Source: Plotosus lineatus (Eukaryota > Chordata > Actinopteri > Siluriformes > Plotosidae). From it: 64,000 nt of DNA. The position numbers and the translations under genes were made by a program. Below the pieces are notes generated by a model. The model was given only the letters and a program-made list of their open reading frames with translations. It searched no databases and was not told the DNA's origin. Location of the stretch: NCBI GenBank assembly GCA_024760905.1, contig CM045729.1, positions 62,866,080 to 62,930,079 on the forward strand, read 5' to 3'. Positions 34,901-44,850 of this stretch are shown piece after piece (within the stretch, counting starts at the first letter, position 1; the number at the start of each line of letters is the position of its first letter).

Positions 34901-37900
34901 GTGCCGATAAAATGGAATGTGAAATTTGCATGAACATGCAGGATGGCCACTCAGACCAAACTATAAACAGGAAAATAACGGTACAGTATATTTATAATTT
35001 ACACTTTTCAGCGTTTCAATGAAAGCAAGTATAATTTGCCCTTGTTAGTATTTACAACAGATTACAGAGATCTCTCACTTTACGCGGTTAATTGGGACCG
35101 AGATTCCCACGCAACCACTGAATTCCACGAAGTAGGATCACCCCCCACCGACTGACGTACACGTGGATGTATACAAACAGTCGTCGACTTAAGACCTATA
35201 CGAGTTACATTTGATCGACTTTACGACCACAACCGTCGTGAAGCATGATTCGTGGCTGTACAGTGCGAGTGTTGTATACGACAGTTGTTTGCGCTATCAG
35301 CAGCGCCAGCATCTTAAAAGCCCAAGCAGGAGATAATGCAGCTTCACTTTCTAACTGCTCAGAGCGGCGTTAACACTAGTACAGTACAAGCTACTTAGTC
35401 CTTCAACCCCTACTTCGAGATAGCGACCAAAAGAAAAGCTGATTTTTCTGTTCCTAAGCCTGCCAAGAGAGAGAGTAAGGCCATTGATCTTGACATGAAG
35501 ATGAAGGTGATCAAGCTGTTCGAAGGAGGAAAGAAAGTAAATATGATTGCACGTGAACTTAAGTTATCACACTCTACCGTGTTGGCGATTTTAAAGGATA
35601 AAGAACGGCTTCGTGAAGCTGTGAAAGGATCAGCACCTATGAGATCTACGGTAATAACAAAGCAACGGACTGGACCCATCCATGAAAGGGAGAAATTGTT
35701 AAGTATTTGGATGGAAAGTCGACATACGACCAGATCGCCTACCGACCGGTCAGACGGAACCAAAAGCGGCCGTAAGTCGACGACTGTCTGTATGTATGAA
35801 ACATATGTATGAAATATATATATTTTTTGTTGTTATTTTTATATTTTATTGGTCTGTTCTAATATTAAGACTCAATGATGTTACAGCTTTCTAATGCAGC
35901 CATGGGGGGGGGGGGGGGGGGGGCACACAAACCAGTGTCTCTCCCTCACGCCGGTCCCAAGCCTGGATAAATGCAGAGGGTTGCGTCAGGAAGGGCATCC
36001 GGTGTAAAACAAATGCCAAATAAAATATGCGAGTCACTACAAAGAATGTCAGATCGGATTGGTCGAGGCCCGGCTTAACAATGACCGCCATCAGTGGTGC
36101 CAACCAACAGGGTGTGGGGGAAATTGGACTACTGTTGGTCAAAGAAGTCAAAGAAGGAGTGGCGGGAGGCGTGTCCGTAGGCAGAGAGAGAAGAGGAAAG
36201 GCATGAGTCTAGGACTGAAAGTAGGGACTTTGAATGTTGGAACTATGGCAGGAAAAGGTAGAGAGCTGGCTGACATGATGCAGAGGAGGAAGGTGGACAT
36301 ACTGTGTGTTCAGGAGACCAGGTCGAAAGGTAGCAAGGCTAGAAGCTTAGGAGCAGGGTTTAAGCTGTTTTATCACGGTGTGGATGGGAAGAGAAATGGA
36401 GTAGGAGTCATCTTGAAGGAGGGGTTTGTCAGGAATGTTCTAGAAGAGAAAAGAGTGTCCGACAGAGTGATGAGTCTCAAGTTAGAAATTGAAGACGTGA
36501 CGTTCAATGTTGTTAGTGCTTATGCCCCACAGGCAGGATGTGAGCGAGAAGAGAAGGAGAGATTCTGGAGTGAGTTAGATGAAGTGACACAGAGTACCCC
36601 CAGAGGTGAAAGAGTGGTCATTGGTGCAGGAAACAGAGGGGATGAGGAAGTGATGGGCAGGTTTGGTATCCAGGACAGGAACACAGAAGGACAGATGTTG
36701 ATCGATTTTGCAAAAAAGATGGAAATGGCTGTGGTAAATACTTTCTTCCAGAAGAAACAGGAGCATAGGGTGACTTATGAAAGCGGACGTAGGAGCACAC
36801 AGGTAGACTACATCTTGTGTAGGTGATGTAATTTGAAGAAAGTCAAGGACTGCAAAGTAGTAGTGGGTGAGTGTTGCCAAACAGCATAGGATGGTGATGT
36901 GCAGGATGACGCTGATGGTGAGGAAGGTGAAGAAGGCAAAGGCAGAGCAGAAGACAAAGTGGTGGAAGCTGAAAAAGGAAGAGTGCCGTGTTGTCTTCAA
37001 GGAGGAGTTGAAACAGGCTTTGGGTGGCCAGGAAGTGCTTCCAGATGACTGGACAACTACAGCAAATGTGATCAGGGAGACAGGTAGGAGAGTACTTGGT
37101 GTGTCATCTGGAAGGAAAGTAGACAAGGAGACTTGGTGGTGGAATGAGGAAGTGTAGGAGTGTGTACAAAGGAAGAGGTTAGCTAAGAAGAAGTGGGACA
37201 TTGAGAGCACCGAAGACAGTAAACAGGAGTACAGGGAGACACAGCGTAAGGCGAAGGTAGCGGTGTCAAAAGCCAGAGGGCGTATGATGACGTGAATGCT
37301 CGGTTGGAAAGTGGGAGAAAATGATTTATACAGGTTGGCACAGCAGAGAAATAGAGATGGGAAGGACGTGCAGCAAGTTAGAGTGATTGAGGACAGAGAG
37401 GGAAATGCATTGACTGATGACAGAAGTGTGCTGGGAAGATGGAAAGAGTACTTTGAAGAGCTGATGAATGAGGAAAATGAGAGAGAAAAAAAGAGTATAA
37501 GAGGTGACCGTTAAGGACCAGGAAGTAGCAAAGATTAGTAAGGGTGAAGTGAGGAGGGCATTGAAGAGGATGAAGAATGGAAAGGCAGTTGGCCCTGATG
37601 ACATACCGGTGGAGGTATGGAAGTGTCTAGGAGAGGTAGCAGTAGATTTCCTGACAAGAACATTCAACAAGGTCTTAAGAGAGTGAGAGGATGCCAGAGG
37701 AATGGAGTAGTGTGATGGTGCCCATTTTTAAGAACAAGGGAGACGTGCCCAGAGTTGTGGCAACTACAGAGGGATAAAGTTGATGAGCCATACGATGAAG
37801 TTATGGGAAAGAATAGTGGAAGCTAGACTAAGGGCAGAGGTCAGCATTTGTGAACAACAGTTTGGTTTCATGCCAAGAAAGAGCACCACAGATGCAAACA

Positions 37901-40128
37901 CTGCATGATAGTGCCTTTGTGGATCTGGAGAAAGCATATGACAGGGTGCCGAGAGAGGAACTGTGGTATTGTATGAGGAAGTCTGGAGTGGCAGAGATGT
38001 ATGTTAGAGTGGTGCAGGACATGTATAAGAGTTGTAAGACAGTGGTGAGGTGTGCTGTCGGTGTGACAGAAGAGTTCAAGGTGGAGGTGGGACTGCATCA
38101 AGGGTCAGCTCTCAGCCCCTTCTTGTTTGCTATGGTGATGGACAGGCTGATGGACGAGGTTAGACAAGAATCTCCATGGACTATGATGTTTGCAGATGAC
38201 ATTGTGATCTGTAGTGAGAGCAGAGAACAAGTGCAGGAAAATCTAGAGAGGTGGAGGTATGCCCTGGAAAGGAGGGGAATGAAGGTTAGCCTCAGTAAAA
38301 CAGAATACATGTGTGTGAATGAAAAGGACCCAAGAGGAACGGTGAGGTTACAGGGAGCAGAGATAACGAAGGTGGAGGATTTTAAGTACTTACAGTCAAC
38401 AATCCAGAGAAGTGGACAGTGTGGAAAAGAGGTGAAGAAGCATGTGCAGGCAGGTTGGAATGGGTGGAGAAAAGTGTCCGGAGTGATGTGTGATAGGAGG
38501 GTATCGGCAAGAATGAAAGGAAAAGTGTACAAGACGGTGGTGAGGCCAGCGATGTTGTATGGTTTAGAAACAGTGGCCCTGGGGCAGACAGGCGGCAGAG
38601 CTGGAGGTAGCAGAGATGAAAATCTTGAGGTTCTCTATGGGAGTAACGAGACTGGATAGGATAAGGAATGAGCACATCAGAGGGACAGCACATGGAAGAC
38701 GTTCTGGAGACAAAGTCAGAGAGGCTAGATTGAGATGGTTTGGACATGTACAGAGGAGGGATGCTGAGGTTGGAACTACCAGGCAGAAGGCCTGGAGGAA
38801 GACCAAAGAGACGATTCATGGATGTGGTGAAGCAGGACATGAAGGTAGCTGGTACATGAGAAGAAGATGCAAAGGATCGGGTGAGATGGAGGCAGATGAT
38901 TCGCTGTGGCGACCCCTGAAGGGAAAAGCCGAAAGGAAAAGATGATGATGTTACAGCTTTCTGAGCCATTTTGCACCCCCTACTGATGGTTTACTTCGAG
39001 AGCCTGTAACAGTAAATTTCTCCATTGTGAGCTCAATAAAGCTGTATCTATCTATGTCTGTCTGTCTGTCTTCCTTTCAGCTTTTTCCGTTTTACTCGGG
39101 AGTTGCCACAGCGAATGATCTGATTCGCACATTTGATTTGGCGTCAGATGCCCTTCCTGTCACAACCCTATAGTAAGGGACAGAAACACGCTGACGACTT
39201 TGCAGCCTACTCTTTACGAAAGTAAGCAATGGTTCTTTTACATGCCTCTCACCATAGACAGTGAGAGACATGGCCCGCCTTTGATAACCCAGTTAGCCGC
39301 ATGGCGGGGTTGGGGTGACAACCCTGTGGAGAGTGGGACTCGAACCCCCAACCTTGGGGTCAGCGATCCAGCGCCCTATACCACTAGACCACCACTGCCC
39401 CCTCTGTATCTATCTATATATAATATCAATAAATACATATTCAGTTCTATAATTGCTTAAAATAACAATTAAGCATAAAAAATAATGCGTAAAGATGTAA
39501 TGCAATGTAATGCAATGCACTGAAGCTGCATGAATTGAAGCACAAAGTAGTGAGGGAACCCTGCATTATGAAATACTTTCGTTCATTTTGTGAACTGCTT
39601 AATCTTCATTCGGGTTGCAGGGAGGTTGGCGTCCATCTCAGCCAACTCTGGGCGAGGGCCCACCCTGGACAGCTCACCGGGCCATCACAGGGCCAACACA
39701 CACTAACCATTCACACTTAGAGGTGATATGGAGCAGGCAATTAACGTACTTCACATGTTTTTGGACTGTGGGAGGAAACCGGAGTACCCAGTGAAAACCC
39801 ACGCAAGAACGGGGAGAACATGCAAACCCTACTCAGAAACGCCAAGGCTTCCGTATATGACGTCACATACAACGTCTCAACTGCACTCCATAACAAGGTG
39901 TGTACAGTACTGTGTTCTTGCTGTGAGTCAGTACCTCATAATCTTTAAATAGCTGTCTCATGAAAAACAACCAACCAAATCCGAAAAACAGCACCTAAAA
40001 AAGGACAGAGTGAGCGTTACACGCTTTCTATGTAAAAATAATACTTATTAGTTATGTGTATCCTACAGAATAACGTCAGCACTGACCTGGGAAGTAAACA
40101 TAATGACCGAATCCACAAAGAAAGACAT
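27720..40128 (-). CDS. gpr89: GPR89 / Golgi pH regulator (GPHR), complete coding region, 14 exons
   Basis: Fourteen exons on the - strand join in phase to 455 codons, the same length as human GPR89: 40128-40087, 39994-39935, 34815-34712, 34636-34530, 33683-33582, 33476-33356, 33224-33144, 33012-32903, 31840-31752, 31606-31514, 31376-31281, 30961-30872, 28067-28002 and 27926-27720. All introns are GT-AG. Identity is clear throughout, for example [32 protein letters not shown] and [24 protein letters not shown] is a many-pass membrane protein of Golgi and ER, described as an anion conductance that lets the Golgi lumen acidify; plant relatives (GTG1/2) were proposed as abscisic acid receptors. 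The GPHR-type N-terminal half, a coiled central loop (about residues 180-270) and the C-terminal membrane half are all present. Introns 2, 4, 8 and 12 are swollen by transposons. It converges on pdzk1, as expected from conserved synteny. Confidence 0.97.
28002..28067 (-). CDS. gpr89: gpr89 coding exon 13 (residues 366-387)
   Basis: Encodes [20 protein letters not shown] and IM; acceptor tctttccag, donor CATG|gtaaaa. Confidence 0.96.
28118..29054. mobile_element. Tigger/pogo-like MITE in gpr89 intron 12
   Basis: Terminal inverted repeats tacagacgctccccgattta (28118) and taagtcggggagcatctgta (ending 29054), with TA at both ends. Inside there is no transposase, but there is a (CA)n array at 28870-28900. 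Confidence 0.85.
29152..29637 (-). mobile_element. MITE-B copy 1 (pogo-like) in gpr89 intron 12
   Basis: Ends tacatggatccctcgttact and aaagtgagggatccatgta. Internal text (tgcattattttttaatgttt, gtggaattcggtggtcgcgg) matches the copies at 33733 and 35063 in the opposite orientation. Confidence 0.8.
29636..30774. mobile_element. Possible DNA transposon enclosing the foldback
   Basis: Starts tacagtagg and ends cctactgta, with TA-type ends. Only about 9 bp pair, so the boundaries are tentative. The right part holds ttttacttccggttgctcat-type text given twice (about 30640 and 30690). Confidence 0.4.
29655..30150. repeat. Foldback (inverted repeat) with a LINE endonuclease fragment in the loop
   Basis: Arms 29655-29771 and 30032-30150 are about 117-119 bp and roughly 85-90% complementary (for example gctaatatgctatggtagct against its complement at about 30070-30090). 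The loop carries [16 protein letters not shown] and [18 protein letters not shown], typical of an L2-type LINE endonuclease N-terminus. Confidence 0.8.
30872..30961 (-). CDS. gpr89: gpr89 coding exon 12 (residues 336-365)
   Basis: Encodes [20 protein letters not shown] and [10 protein letters not shown]; acceptor tccgtag, donor CTAAG|gtatat. Confidence 0.96.
31239..31274. repeat. (TG)n and G14 run next to a gpr89 splice donor
   Basis: (TG)n 31239-31260, then 14 G, ending one base before the complement of the gpr89 exon 11 donor (31275-31280). Confidence 0.95.
31281..31376 (-). CDS. gpr89: gpr89 coding exon 11 (residues 304-335)
   Basis: Encodes [20 protein letters not shown] and [12 protein letters not shown]. 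On the transcript the donor GAT|gtgaga is followed at once by a C14 run and a (CA)n repeat. Confidence 0.96.
31514..31606 (-). CDS. gpr89: gpr89 coding exon 10 (residues 273-303)
   Basis: Encodes [20 protein letters not shown] and [11 protein letters not shown]; acceptor tcctcag, donor CATG|gtgagc, phase 0 on both sides. Confidence 0.96.
31752..31840 (-). CDS. gpr89: gpr89 coding exon 9 (residues 243-272)
   Basis: Encodes [20 protein letters not shown] and [10 protein letters not shown], end of the coiled loop; acceptor aactgcag, donor CCAAG|gtaaaa, phase 0 out. Confidence 0.95.
32211..32756. mobile_element. PIF/Harbinger-like non-autonomous element in gpr89 intron 8
   Basis: Perfect 18-bp inverted ends TACCCCCATTTCACTGGA / TCCAGTGAAATGGGGGTA, with a 3-bp TAA duplication on each side, the target size typical of PIF/Harbinger. 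About 130 bp from the left end (32216-32345) is repeated in tandem (32346-32476). No transposase. Confidence 0.85.
32903..33012 (-). CDS. gpr89: gpr89 coding exon 8 (residues 206-243)
   Basis: Encodes [20 protein letters not shown] and [17 protein letters not shown], the least conserved part of the family; donor GAGA|gtatct, phase 1 out. Confidence 0.93.
33144..33224 (-). CDS. gpr89: gpr89 coding exon 7 (residues 179-206)
   Basis: Encodes [20 protein letters not shown] and IVSKKK, the start of the cytosolic coiled loop; acceptor tttgtag, donor AAAAG|gtaaat, phase 2 out. Confidence 0.95.
33356..33476 (-). CDS. gpr89: gpr89 coding exon 6 (residues 139-179)
   Basis: Encodes [20 protein letters not shown] then [20 protein letters not shown], one of the most conserved GPHR stretches; donor CTGAG|gtaact, phase 2 out. 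Confidence 0.96.
33582..33683 (-). CDS. gpr89: gpr89 coding exon 5 (residues 105-139)
   Basis: Encodes [20 protein letters not shown] and [13 protein letters not shown]; the acceptor follows a T tract ending tttacag, donor CACG|gtaaga, phase 1 out. Confidence 0.96.
33733..34198 (+). mobile_element. MITE-B copy 2 in gpr89 intron 4
   Basis: Ends tacagcaatccctcactttt and aagtagcgagggatcactgta-type text. The centre has T/G-rich and A-rich filler that differs from the other copies. Confidence 0.85.
34530..34636 (-). CDS. gpr89: gpr89 coding exon 4 (residues 69-105)
   Basis: Encodes [19 protein letters not shown] then [16 protein letters not shown]; acceptor ttcag, donor CTGT|gtaagt, phase 1 out. 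Confidence 0.96.
34712..34815 (-). CDS. gpr89: gpr89 coding exon 3 (residues 35-69)
   Basis: Encodes [18 protein letters not shown] and [14 protein letters not shown], the second membrane segment; acceptor tttcttag, donor AGCAC|gtaagt, phase 2 out. Confidence 0.96.
35172..35792 (+). mobile_element. Tigger-like transposon, internally deleted
   Basis: Inverted ends tacaaacagtcgtcgactta and taagtcgacgactgtctgta. The frame at 35495 encodes a pogo/CENP-B-type HTH ([37 protein letters not shown]) and [20 protein letters not shown], the N-terminus of a Tigger transposase; the catalytic domain is gone. Confidence 0.88.
35495..35812 (+). pseudogene. Tigger transposase N-terminal fragment
   Basis: 105 codons with the DNA-binding HTH only. 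It runs straight into the right terminal repeat, so the protein is truncated by internal deletion. Confidence 0.8.
35893..38944 (+). mobile_element. RTE-like LINE, near full length, in gpr89 intron 2
   Basis: Target duplication atgatgttacagctttct at 35875-35892 and 38945-38962. Begins aatgcagccat and 20 G; encodes endonuclease (36059-36826) and reverse transcriptase (about 37500-38660) in several frames. A 27-bp gap removes the FNGHVG part of the endonuclease. It is antisense to gpr89. Confidence 0.95.
37850..38659 (+). pseudogene. RTE LINE reverse transcriptase fragment (269 codons)
   Basis: Contains [35 protein letters not shown] and FADDIVICS; a deletion near 37900 joins text from two frames at its start. 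Confidence 0.85.
38963..39420. repeat. L2-like LINE tail split by a SINE-A
   Basis: aatttctccattgtgagctcaa then (TCTA/TCTG)n, the tail style of the L2-like LINE at 40390. SINE-A (- strand) fills 39076-39402 with all parts present, and tatctatctata resumes after it. Confidence 0.7.
39076..39402 (-). repeat. SINE-A, full length
   Basis: On the - strand: gggcagtggtggtctagtgg, gggttcgagtcccactctcc, cagcgtgtttctgtccctta, tcagatcattcgctgtggca and a gaaaggaa tail. Confidence 0.85.
39586..39850 (-). repeat. SINE-B copy
   Basis: gtgaactgcttaatcttcat through aacggggagaacatgcaaac; lacks the tRNA head. Confidence 0.75.
39935..39994 (-). CDS. gpr89: gpr89 coding exon 2 (residues 15-34)
   Basis: Encodes [20 protein letters not shown], the first membrane segment; acceptor tttttag, donor GAG|gtactg, phase 0 on both sides. 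Confidence 0.95.
40087..40128 (-). CDS. gpr89: gpr89 coding exon 1 (residues 1-14)
   Basis: ATG at 40128 begins [14 protein letters not shown], very close to the human N-terminus; donor CCCAG|gtcagt, phase 0. Confidence 0.93.
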
Positions 40129-40340
40129 GATGTTGACTTATATTTCTCAGTTCAAATCACTTCATATATACATTAAGACTCTTGTGTCATTCCTGAAACT
40201 GAAAACCAGTTACGATAGCCATGCTGAGTGCTGAGTTGGGATATGATCACATCCTTGTCTCAAATCGAACGCACAGTTCTTCCGGCGCAAATTGATGACG
40301 TTTTTTGGCGGTTTTTGGCCCAGGCCTCTACCATTAGAAG
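40129..40340 (-). promoter_or_regulatory. gpr89: Candidate gpr89 5'UTR and promoter
   Basis: Upstream of the ATG there is a cluster of housekeeping-type motifs: CTTCCGGCGC near 40280 (ETS-like), TGATGACG near 40293 (ATF/CRE half-site) and TTTGGCGG near 40303 (E2F-like). There is no TATA box. This suits a broadly expressed gene. An L2-like LINE begins within about 60 bp beyond it. Confidence 0.4.
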
Positions 40341-40389
40341 GCGCCCTTTCATTACAGTCAACTATTACACTGGGAAAAACATCGAGTGT

Positions 40390-41480
40390 TGTAGCATTTA
40401 GAGACAGCTTTATTAATCTCACAATGGAGAAATTCACTGTTACAAGCTCTTGAGGTACCATCAGTAGGGGGTGCAAAAATAGATACATATACATACACAC
40501 ATACATATATATTATATAAGTAAATAAATAAATAGATACATAACTAGTATAAATTAATAAACAATAAATGAAAAAAAGGGAACGATTTTACAGACTGGCC
40601 TATATTAAAGTGTACATGTATCTGAGTGCAGAGTAGATGGGTTGATATGGTTCACAGGCAGTGGGGTAGATGTGGTTGATTAAAGTGCACGGGGTTTTTA
40701 TTGCACATAACCTGTATTTTCACAGACAGTTACAAGGTGGCGTTGTACAGTCTGACAGCGGTGGGAATGAACGACCTGCGGTAGCGCTCCTTCCTGCACT
40801 GAGGATGTCTCAGTCGTCCACTGAAGGAGTTACTCAGCTCCTCTACAGTCTGGTGCAGTGGGTGAGAGCTGTTGAACAGGATGGATGTGAGCTTTGCTAC
40901 CATCCTCCTCTCACTCACCTCCTCCACAGAGTCCAGTGGGCAGCCTAGGACAGAGCTGGCCCTCCTGACCAGCTTGTTCAGTCTTTTTCTGTCCCGCTCT
41001 GTGCTGCCCGGGGTCCAGCAGATGGCAGCGTAGAGGATTGCAGAGGCTACCACAGAGTCATAAAATGTCCTGAGCAGAGGTCTGCATACTCCAAAGGACC
41101 TGAGTCTCCTCAGAAGGTGGAGGCGACTCTGGCCCTTCTTGTACAGGGCGTTGGTGTTGTGGGACTAGTCCAGTTTATTGTTAAGGTGAACGCCCAGATA
41201 TTTGAAACTGTCCACTGTCTCAATGTTCTGTCCCTGGACGTTCACTAGTGAGTGTGTGTGTGTTAGTGTGCCTCTTCTGAAGTCGACCACCATCTCCTTC
41301 GTCTTCATGGTGTTCAAGCACAAGTGGTTGCGCTCACACCAGTCCACGAAGTCAACGATGACCGACCGATACTCCAGCTCGTTCCCCTCTGACACACGGC
41401 CCACGATGGCGGAGTCGTCCGAAAACTTCTGGAGGTGGCAGCTGTCTGTGCTATAGCTAAAGTCCGAGGTATAAATGCTG
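40390..41480 (-). mobile_element. L2/CR1-like LINE, 3' third
   Basis: On the - strand it encodes ELEYRSVIVDFVDWCERNHL, the FKYLGVHLNNKLD block, VASAILYAAICWTPGSTERD and RHPQCRKERYRRSFIPTAVR, then a 3'UTR ending ttaataaagctg. It is the same family as the + copy at 53318-55924. Confidence 0.88.
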
Positions 41481-41590
41481 AAAAGGAAAGTCTCTGTTTT
41501 AATTTCTATGTTTGGTTGGTGTGATTTTTTTGTTTGTTTGTTTTTTAGCTAGTTAACTATTCGGTTATTCTATTATTCTGTTATTTAATT

Positions 41591-42090
41591 TATTCTTCTT
41601 CTTTCTTCTTTTCCTTTTGGCTTTTCCCTTTTTTCAGGGGTCACGCACAGACACCATCTGATTTGCATGTTTGATTTGGCATAGTGGTTTTTTGTTTGTT
41701 TGTTTTTTTACGTTGGATGCCCTTTAGTAAGAAGAAATTGGGATAATTGAGCTGCACAATGTCGTAGTGGTTATGCACATAAGGATTATTATTCTGATAT
41801 CTTCTTTTCCTTTTGGCTGTTCCCTTTCAGGGGTCGCCACAGCGAATCATCTGCCTCCATCTTCATGGAAGTCATATTAATGACTTGCATGTTTGATTTG
41901 GCATAGGTTTTTACGTCGGATGCCCTTCCTGACACAACCCTTTAGCAAGGGGCAGAAACACGTTGACAGCTATGCAGCTACTCTTTACGGAAGTCAGCAA
42001 TGGTTCTTTTACATGAACCTCACACCATAGACAGTGATAGACATGGCCCGCCTTTGATAACCCAGTTAGTCACACTGGGGGCGATATGGA
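41591..42090 (-). repeat. Two partial SINE-A copies separated by the 75-bp block
   Basis: 41591-41724 is a SINE-A tail; 41725-41799 matches 322-396; 41800-42090 is a second SINE-A lacking its head. Same orientation. Confidence 0.75.
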
Positions 42091-42329
42091 ATTAATAGTA
42101 CGTCGTAAAAAATTCACTGCTGCTTGCTGTCGTATGCAGAATGAGTGAGCAGGACAGTTTTCAGATAAAACTATCTTATTATGGGAGATCTTCGTGCTAA
42201 ATTTTAGGCTAATTCACTGAATTCATCATTGCAAAAATTAACAGATGTACCGCATAACGCCACTTCACCATAACAAGGCCTTTACTGTATACTATATCAA
42301 CTTAGTACCCTCTGGGTTTTTTTTTCTCC

Positions 42330-42546
42330 TGTGAATTGTGAATCTGTGAACAGTGAATTTCTCCATTGTGAGATTAATAGAGCTTTTACATGAACCTCTC
42401 ACCATAGACAGTGAGAGACATGGCCGGCCTTTGATAACCCAGTTAGCTGCACTGGGGGGCAGTGACATTCTTGTGAAGAGTGGGACTTGAACCCCCAACC
42501 TTAGGATCAGTGATCCAGCACCCTTTACCACCAGGCCACCACTGCC
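42330..42546. repeat. L2-like tail joined to a SINE-A head
   Basis: gtgaatttctccattgtgag (L2-like tail) runs directly into the SINE-A 5' half on the - strand (42378-42546). Confidence 0.7.
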
Positions 42547-42587
42547 ATCTGTTATGTAATTTATTATGCACCCAAAATTAGATACTC

Positions 42588-42715
42588 TCTTACTACCATG
42601 ACTTGGTGAGCTCTTTAGGGTGTACCTCTCCCTCGCCCACAGTTGGCTGAGATAGGCATCAGCCTCCCAGCGACCTTGGGAGTAAGGGGTTGAGAAAATT
42701 TAAGAATGAATGAGT
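42588..42715 (+). repeat. SINE-B 3' fragment
   Basis: cccacagttggctgagatag, then agcgaccttgggagtaaggg; diverged. Confidence 0.6.
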
Positions 42716-44190
42716 AGATACTCACTTACATACTCACAATTCTTATATTGTTTTTAGTTCGTCTACAATATATTTTTTTTTTTTATCCTTGCTATAATTT
42801 GATTCCAACTTTTTTATAGCATAAGCTGTGCTGATTGAAATATGGCTTGAAGCTGAATTTCTCTCTGGGGTTAATAAAGTATTCATGTATCTGTCTCTCT
42901 ATCCAGTTATCTATCTAGTAAAAAGGCATGTGTTTTTGACATGTTAAGTGCAGTTGCCTGTAAAATCCTTCAGAATAAACAAATATCATTGTCATGATAT
43001 AAATCTAAGCATTGCCAGCACAAAATAAATTTTTTACACAGTTTTTTGTCATGGTTGCCTTGTTAGAAGACCTCGGCACCTCTTGTGCTATAGTAATTTA
43101 CAGTACTATCATATTTCAAAAGTACAGGCATATCTTGTCCAAACATAGCACAGCATGTCTGTAGTATTTAAAAATAATTCGGCAAAGCTCCAGAGCTCCA
43201 AATTTCATAACATTTTTGTTGTGTCAATGTTAACTTGCCTACACAGGCAAGCAAATAAATGAAGACGAGGGAAAATTAATCATCATCAGTGCTGAGTGCA
43301 CTTACACTTGAAAGCATTGTCTTACTTTAATTATGTGTTTCTGTAAACGTTCACATGCAAACATTTTTGGAGCTGTGATTATGGCAGTGCCTAATTGTTT
43401 ATATTATTGAAGAAAAAATTCAAATTTCCAAACAAATGTGACATCATGTAATTCAATTCTTCTTCAAAAAAAAAAAATGCAAGATTGAAAGGAACAGCAC
43501 TGAAGGTGGTTTGCTGCGGCAACATTACCAGACTGCAAAACTTCATTTTGTATGTAGAATTTGTGTAACATTCTGTGACTCAAGTGAGTGTTGTTTCCCA
43601 GGAAAACATATTTCTGAAAAGAAAATGTAATGACCGAAAGCATGACAATCATTGCACTTCTATGATGCTTTAAATAGGAGTGTCTTGCATTGATTGGATT
43701 TTAAGAATGAAGGCACAAGCTATCATACTTATGTTGTTTGGGAAAGGCCTATTGTGTACATTAAAAAATTCAGCAAACGTGAAGTATTCATTTAAAGTGG
43801 GACTCAAAACACACAAACCATCTGGATAGAGTGTGAATTGCTATGGCGATGTGGGAGGCTTCACATTTCAAAAGATATATAAGAATAGAGGGGCATGTGT
43901 TTATTCTCCCATTTATTCAAAACTGAACAATAGAATCACAAGTGTGTGTGCTTGTTTTGGCTCATGTTCCAGGATACTGCTGTATCTACCAAAAGGGGGA
44001 AAATGTGGTGGGAAAATCTACTTTGTGGAGCTCTTATCAGTTCTGACTTCGCACAGTACATGGATATGAACAAGTAATATTAAAGAAGAGTTATGGGAGT
44101 TTGTTTGTGTCCTCTTTGTGTCTGATGCAGAATTAAGTTGTATGTTTATACCAAAATCCCCTTCATCCATTTCTTTGTTGAAGCACTTAA
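42716..44190. other. AT-rich intergenic sequence
   Basis: Short A/T tracts and a (TCTA)n bit near 42900; no supported exon or repeat. Confidence 0.4.
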
Positions 44191-44194
44191 TACT

Positions 44195-44505
44195 TATGGT
44201 CACAAGGAGGCAGGGTACACATTTCAGCTGACTTTGGGTAGGGGAAGGTTACATCCTCAACAGCTCGCAAGTTGATCACAGGGGCAATACACAGAACCAC
44301 AGTTACGCTCACACCCAGGGTCAATTTGGAACAGCAAATTAGCTAAGTGTGCATGTCTTTGGACCGTAGGGAGAAACCAGAGTACCTGGAGAAAAATCAA
44401 TGCAAGCGTGGGGAAAACATGTGACCTCCACACAGGAATGTCCGGGACTTAAACCCAGGACGTTTTTGCTGTGATGTGCTAATCACTACTCCACTTTGCC
44501 TCCCT
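44195..44505 (-). repeat. SINE-B copy, near full length
   Basis: From acaaggaggcagggtacaca to ctactccactttgcctccc, including the head complement; diverged. Confidence 0.7.
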
Positions 44506-44599
44506 TCGCACAAAAATCGAGAATGTTATTGAAAGTCCAGATGTAAATACAGACAGTATTATGTCTCAGATGTGAGATATTTGTTGAATGGTATCAGTT

Positions 44600-44850
44600 T
44601 AAGGGGGAGCAATGGCTTGGACATGATTCTTTCTGTATGGAATTTACATGCTCTCGCCCATCTACCCATTTTTTTTAAGTGTTCCACTTTTCTCCCACAG
44701 TCCAGAGATGTAAATGTGAGAGTTTATTCACCTTTATGTTATGCTAGCACTGCAATAGATTGGTGATCTCTTCAAGGCATACCCAGCCTCAGACCTGTAG
44801 TCAGCTGGGATTGGCTCTGGCTTCCCCAAGACACTGGCTGGTAAGCAGTA
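44600..44850 (+). repeat. SINE-B copy, very diverged
   Basis: ccacagtccagagatgtaaa and gtagtcagctgggattggct identify it. Confidence 0.55.

Larger units (their letters stand above)
35063..39565 (+). mobile_element. MITE-B copy 3, split by later insertions, in gpr89 intron 2
   Basis: Left part 35063-35171 (tacagagatctctcacttta, gaattccacgaagtaggatc) and right part about 39420-39565 (aacaattaagcataaaaaat, caaagtagtgagggaaccct) match the ends of copy 2. Everything between is later insertion. Confidence 0.75.

Noticed and set aside
43833..44069. 78-codon + frame with several Cys
   Set aside because: No splice sites, no family resemblance and no supporting neighbours; the length is expected by chance.
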